A program made the position numbers and the translations under genes. The notes under the pieces are model-generated. The model was not told the origin of the DNA, searched no databases, and was given only the letters and a program-made list of their open reading frames with translations. Below, in pieces: positions 63,123-64,000 of a DNA stretch of 64,000 nt. The DNA is from Dyadobacter luticola (GTDB taxonomy: Bacteria > Bacteroidota > Bacteroidia > Cytophagales > Spirosomataceae). Numbering within the stretch: position 1 is the stretch's first letter; each line of letters opens with the position of its first letter. The stretch covers positions 418,375-482,374 of the forward strand of contig NZ_VCEJ01000002.1 in NCBI RefSeq assembly GCF_005860805.1, written 5' to 3'.

Positions 63123-63136
63123 ATGACTTTGGTCAT
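63123..63136. promoter_or_regulatory. Perfect ATGAC-N4-GTCAT dyad before the lipoprotein pair
   Basis: ATGAC-TTTG-GTCAT, 66 bp before the start at 63057 and just after the end of the flavodoxin-like gene. A looser dyad, CTGAC-N8-GTCAG, follows at 63140-63157. Confidence 0.55.
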
Positions 63137-63164
63137 CTTTCTGACGATAATAAGTCAGTTAATT

Positions 63165-63680
63165 TCAGGCCAGCATAAATGCTTCCACAGCAATTGCCAG
63201 ATCAATGAGATTATCTTTTGACACAGCGTCGACCCCATGGGTCATCACGTTTTTTCGTTCGGGATCTTTCTCAAAGAAAGCGGCCACTCGAAGCATTGTG
63301 CGGTCGACCAGATCCAGGGTATTGACAGTCAATTTTCCTGGCAAAAAGAAAAAATTGTCTTTTTTTAGAAGAGATTTAGGGATGTTTTCTGACAGGATTT
63401 TTTTTTGTTCTCTTTCGTCCGAATCAGGAGTAGCACAGTCGATGAATATGAACAGCTTTTTAGTCTTCAAGACCGCTTTGTGTTTTGTCAGGAAAGGTCG
63501 TAACAAAAGTTTCCCGTAATACACCGAGCTACCCAGAATGATAAAATCAAAACCTGACAGCTTTTCATCTGAGACCTGATCAGAATCCAGATATGGAAGA
63601 TCCAGCTCCTGCCCCAGCCAATGCGCATACTGCATGGTAGCCCCATACTTTCCCTTAAATACGATAGCTCCGTTTTTCAT
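63165..63680 (-). CDS. Flavodoxin-like domain protein
   Basis: A 171-residue protein of the flavodoxin_5 (HemG-like) kind. The FMN phosphate loop is FKGKYGATMQYAHWL at the N-terminus and IILGSSVYYGKLL is the second flavin motif. ATG 63680 is preferred, since the family begins right before the phosphate loop; a start at 63695 would add five residues. HemG oxidises protoporphyrinogen, but the same fold occurs in other flavoproteins, so the substrate is open. Confidence 0.8.
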   Translation of the reverse strand: MKNGAIVFKGKYGATMQYAHWLGQELDLPYLDSDQVSDEKLSGFDFIILGSSVYYGKLLLRPFLTKHKAVLKTKKLFIFIDCATPDSDEREQKKILSENIPKSLLKKDNFFFLPGKLTVNTLDLVDRTMLRVAAFFEKDPERKNVMTHGVDAVSKDNLIDLAIAVEAFMLA

Positions 63681-63780
63681 GACTGGTCGTCTCAAATTGA
63701 TGCCGCAACTGCAAGGCTAACACTATATAAAATGCCTTCAAATAACTGTGTTGCCTTGCAGTGTACAGCTTTTCATTTAG

Positions 63781-64000
63781 TTAAGATATTGCAATCTCCT
63801 TTTTAGGCGCCGGCAAAGTGGCTTCCTTTTTAGGAAGTGTCAGCTTGAGAATGCCATCTTGGTAGTGCGCATCAATTTTGTCACCATGAGAATTTTCGGG
63901 CAATTGGAAGGAGCGGGAAAAGCTATGATAAGAAAATTCCCTTCTTCTGTATTTGCCCTTTTCTTCATTTGTTTCCTGCTCTTTCTGAGCGCTAACGGTC
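63781..64000 (-). CDS. Hsp20/alpha-crystallin small heat shock protein, 5' end outside window
   Basis: The last ~72 residues are present: RRREFSYHSFSRSFQLPE, DKIDAHYQDGILKLTLPKKE, then a Pro/Lys tail ending KKEIAIS. The phrase DGILKLTLPK is the conserved end of the alpha-crystallin domain; relatives keep denatured proteins soluble. It lies in the same direction as the flavodoxin-like gene and fits a stress island. Confidence 0.88.
   Translation of the reverse strand, partial: TVSAQKEQETNEEKGKYRRREFSYHSFSRSFQLPENSHGDKIDAHYQDGILKLTLPKKEATLPAPKKEIAIS

Noticed and set aside
1..64000. CRISPR arrays, rRNA and tRNA genes
   Set aside because: No regularly spaced repeats and no rRNA-like or cloverleaf-like sequence was noticed when reading; no dedicated scan could be run.

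Overview
The window looks like chromosomal DNA of a Bacteroidota bacterium of the Cytophagales type; a Dyadobacter-like genus is my inference and is not proven here. The signs are a type IX secretion sorting domain at the left edge, a bacillithiol deacetylase (BshB1), a YwqE-type PHP phosphatase paired with a Wzc-type kinase and Wza, a Wzi-like outer-membrane protein, weak Shine-Dalgarno sites, and promoter elements of the Bacteroidota TAnnTTTG type.

Layout. (1) 1-2.4 kb: the 3' end of a type IX secreted repeat protein, then a decayed IS3-family element (992-2418) sitting in the loop of a former bidirectional terminator. (2) 2.5-27.7 kb: one long polysaccharide locus, all on the minus strand and read from right to left: ywqE, wza, wzc, a CMP-ulosonate synthetase/KdsC fusion, neuB, flippase, pyruvyl transferase, polymerase, a KpsS-like protein, then a block of unusual sugar-acid genes (2-hydroxyacid dehydrogenase, Gfo/Idh, SIS isomerase, SDR, 3-dehydroquinate-synthase-like cyclase, YhcH, second CMP-ulosonate synthetase, HpcH/HpaI aldolase, two DUF115 proteins, second YhcH), then wzi, cmk and the initiating sugar-phosphate transferase. 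(3) 28-42.9 kb: housekeeping and envelope genes (ABC transporter, DUF1080, RhlE-type helicase, TruC, dihaem cytochrome, BshB1, M23/LysM peptidase, TrxB, OmpA/PD40 protein, QueE, MnmE). (4) 43-47 kb: a small integrase module downstream of mnmE with excisionase-type DNA-binding proteins and a truncated LuxR-type gene. (5) 47.1-51.2 kb: an uncharacterised gene pair, then umuDC and a divergent SRAP (HMCES/YedK) gene sharing a control region with three near-identical palindromes. (6) 51.3-64 kb: a metabolic and stress island with phosphoketolase and acetate kinase, an RND-type adaptor plus ABC permease and ATPase, DedA, lipoproteins, two internally deleted oxidoreductase pseudogenes, a flavodoxin-like protein and Hsp20.

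How the genes fit together. The polysaccharide locus is a complete Wzx/Wzy system: initiation (WcaJ-like), sugar synthesis, flipping, polymerisation, co-polymerase kinase with phosphatase, and outer-membrane export. It appears to carry two separate routes to CMP-activated ulosonic acids. One is the classical NeuB route with a synthetase-phosphatase fusion. The other has no NeuB of its own but has a pyruvate aldolase, a sugar-phosphate-cyclase homologue and a heptose-isomerase homologue, and is the best candidate here for an undescribed pathway. A 5'-leader motif (TACTCAAC on the mRNA) recurs before many genes of the locus. In the right-hand island a 14-bp dyad, ATGAC-N4-GTCAT, lies 66-98 bp before four genes or operons, suggesting a CRP/FNR-type regulon.

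Limits: all family names come from reading motifs by eye. No database search, alignment or base-composition calculation was run.
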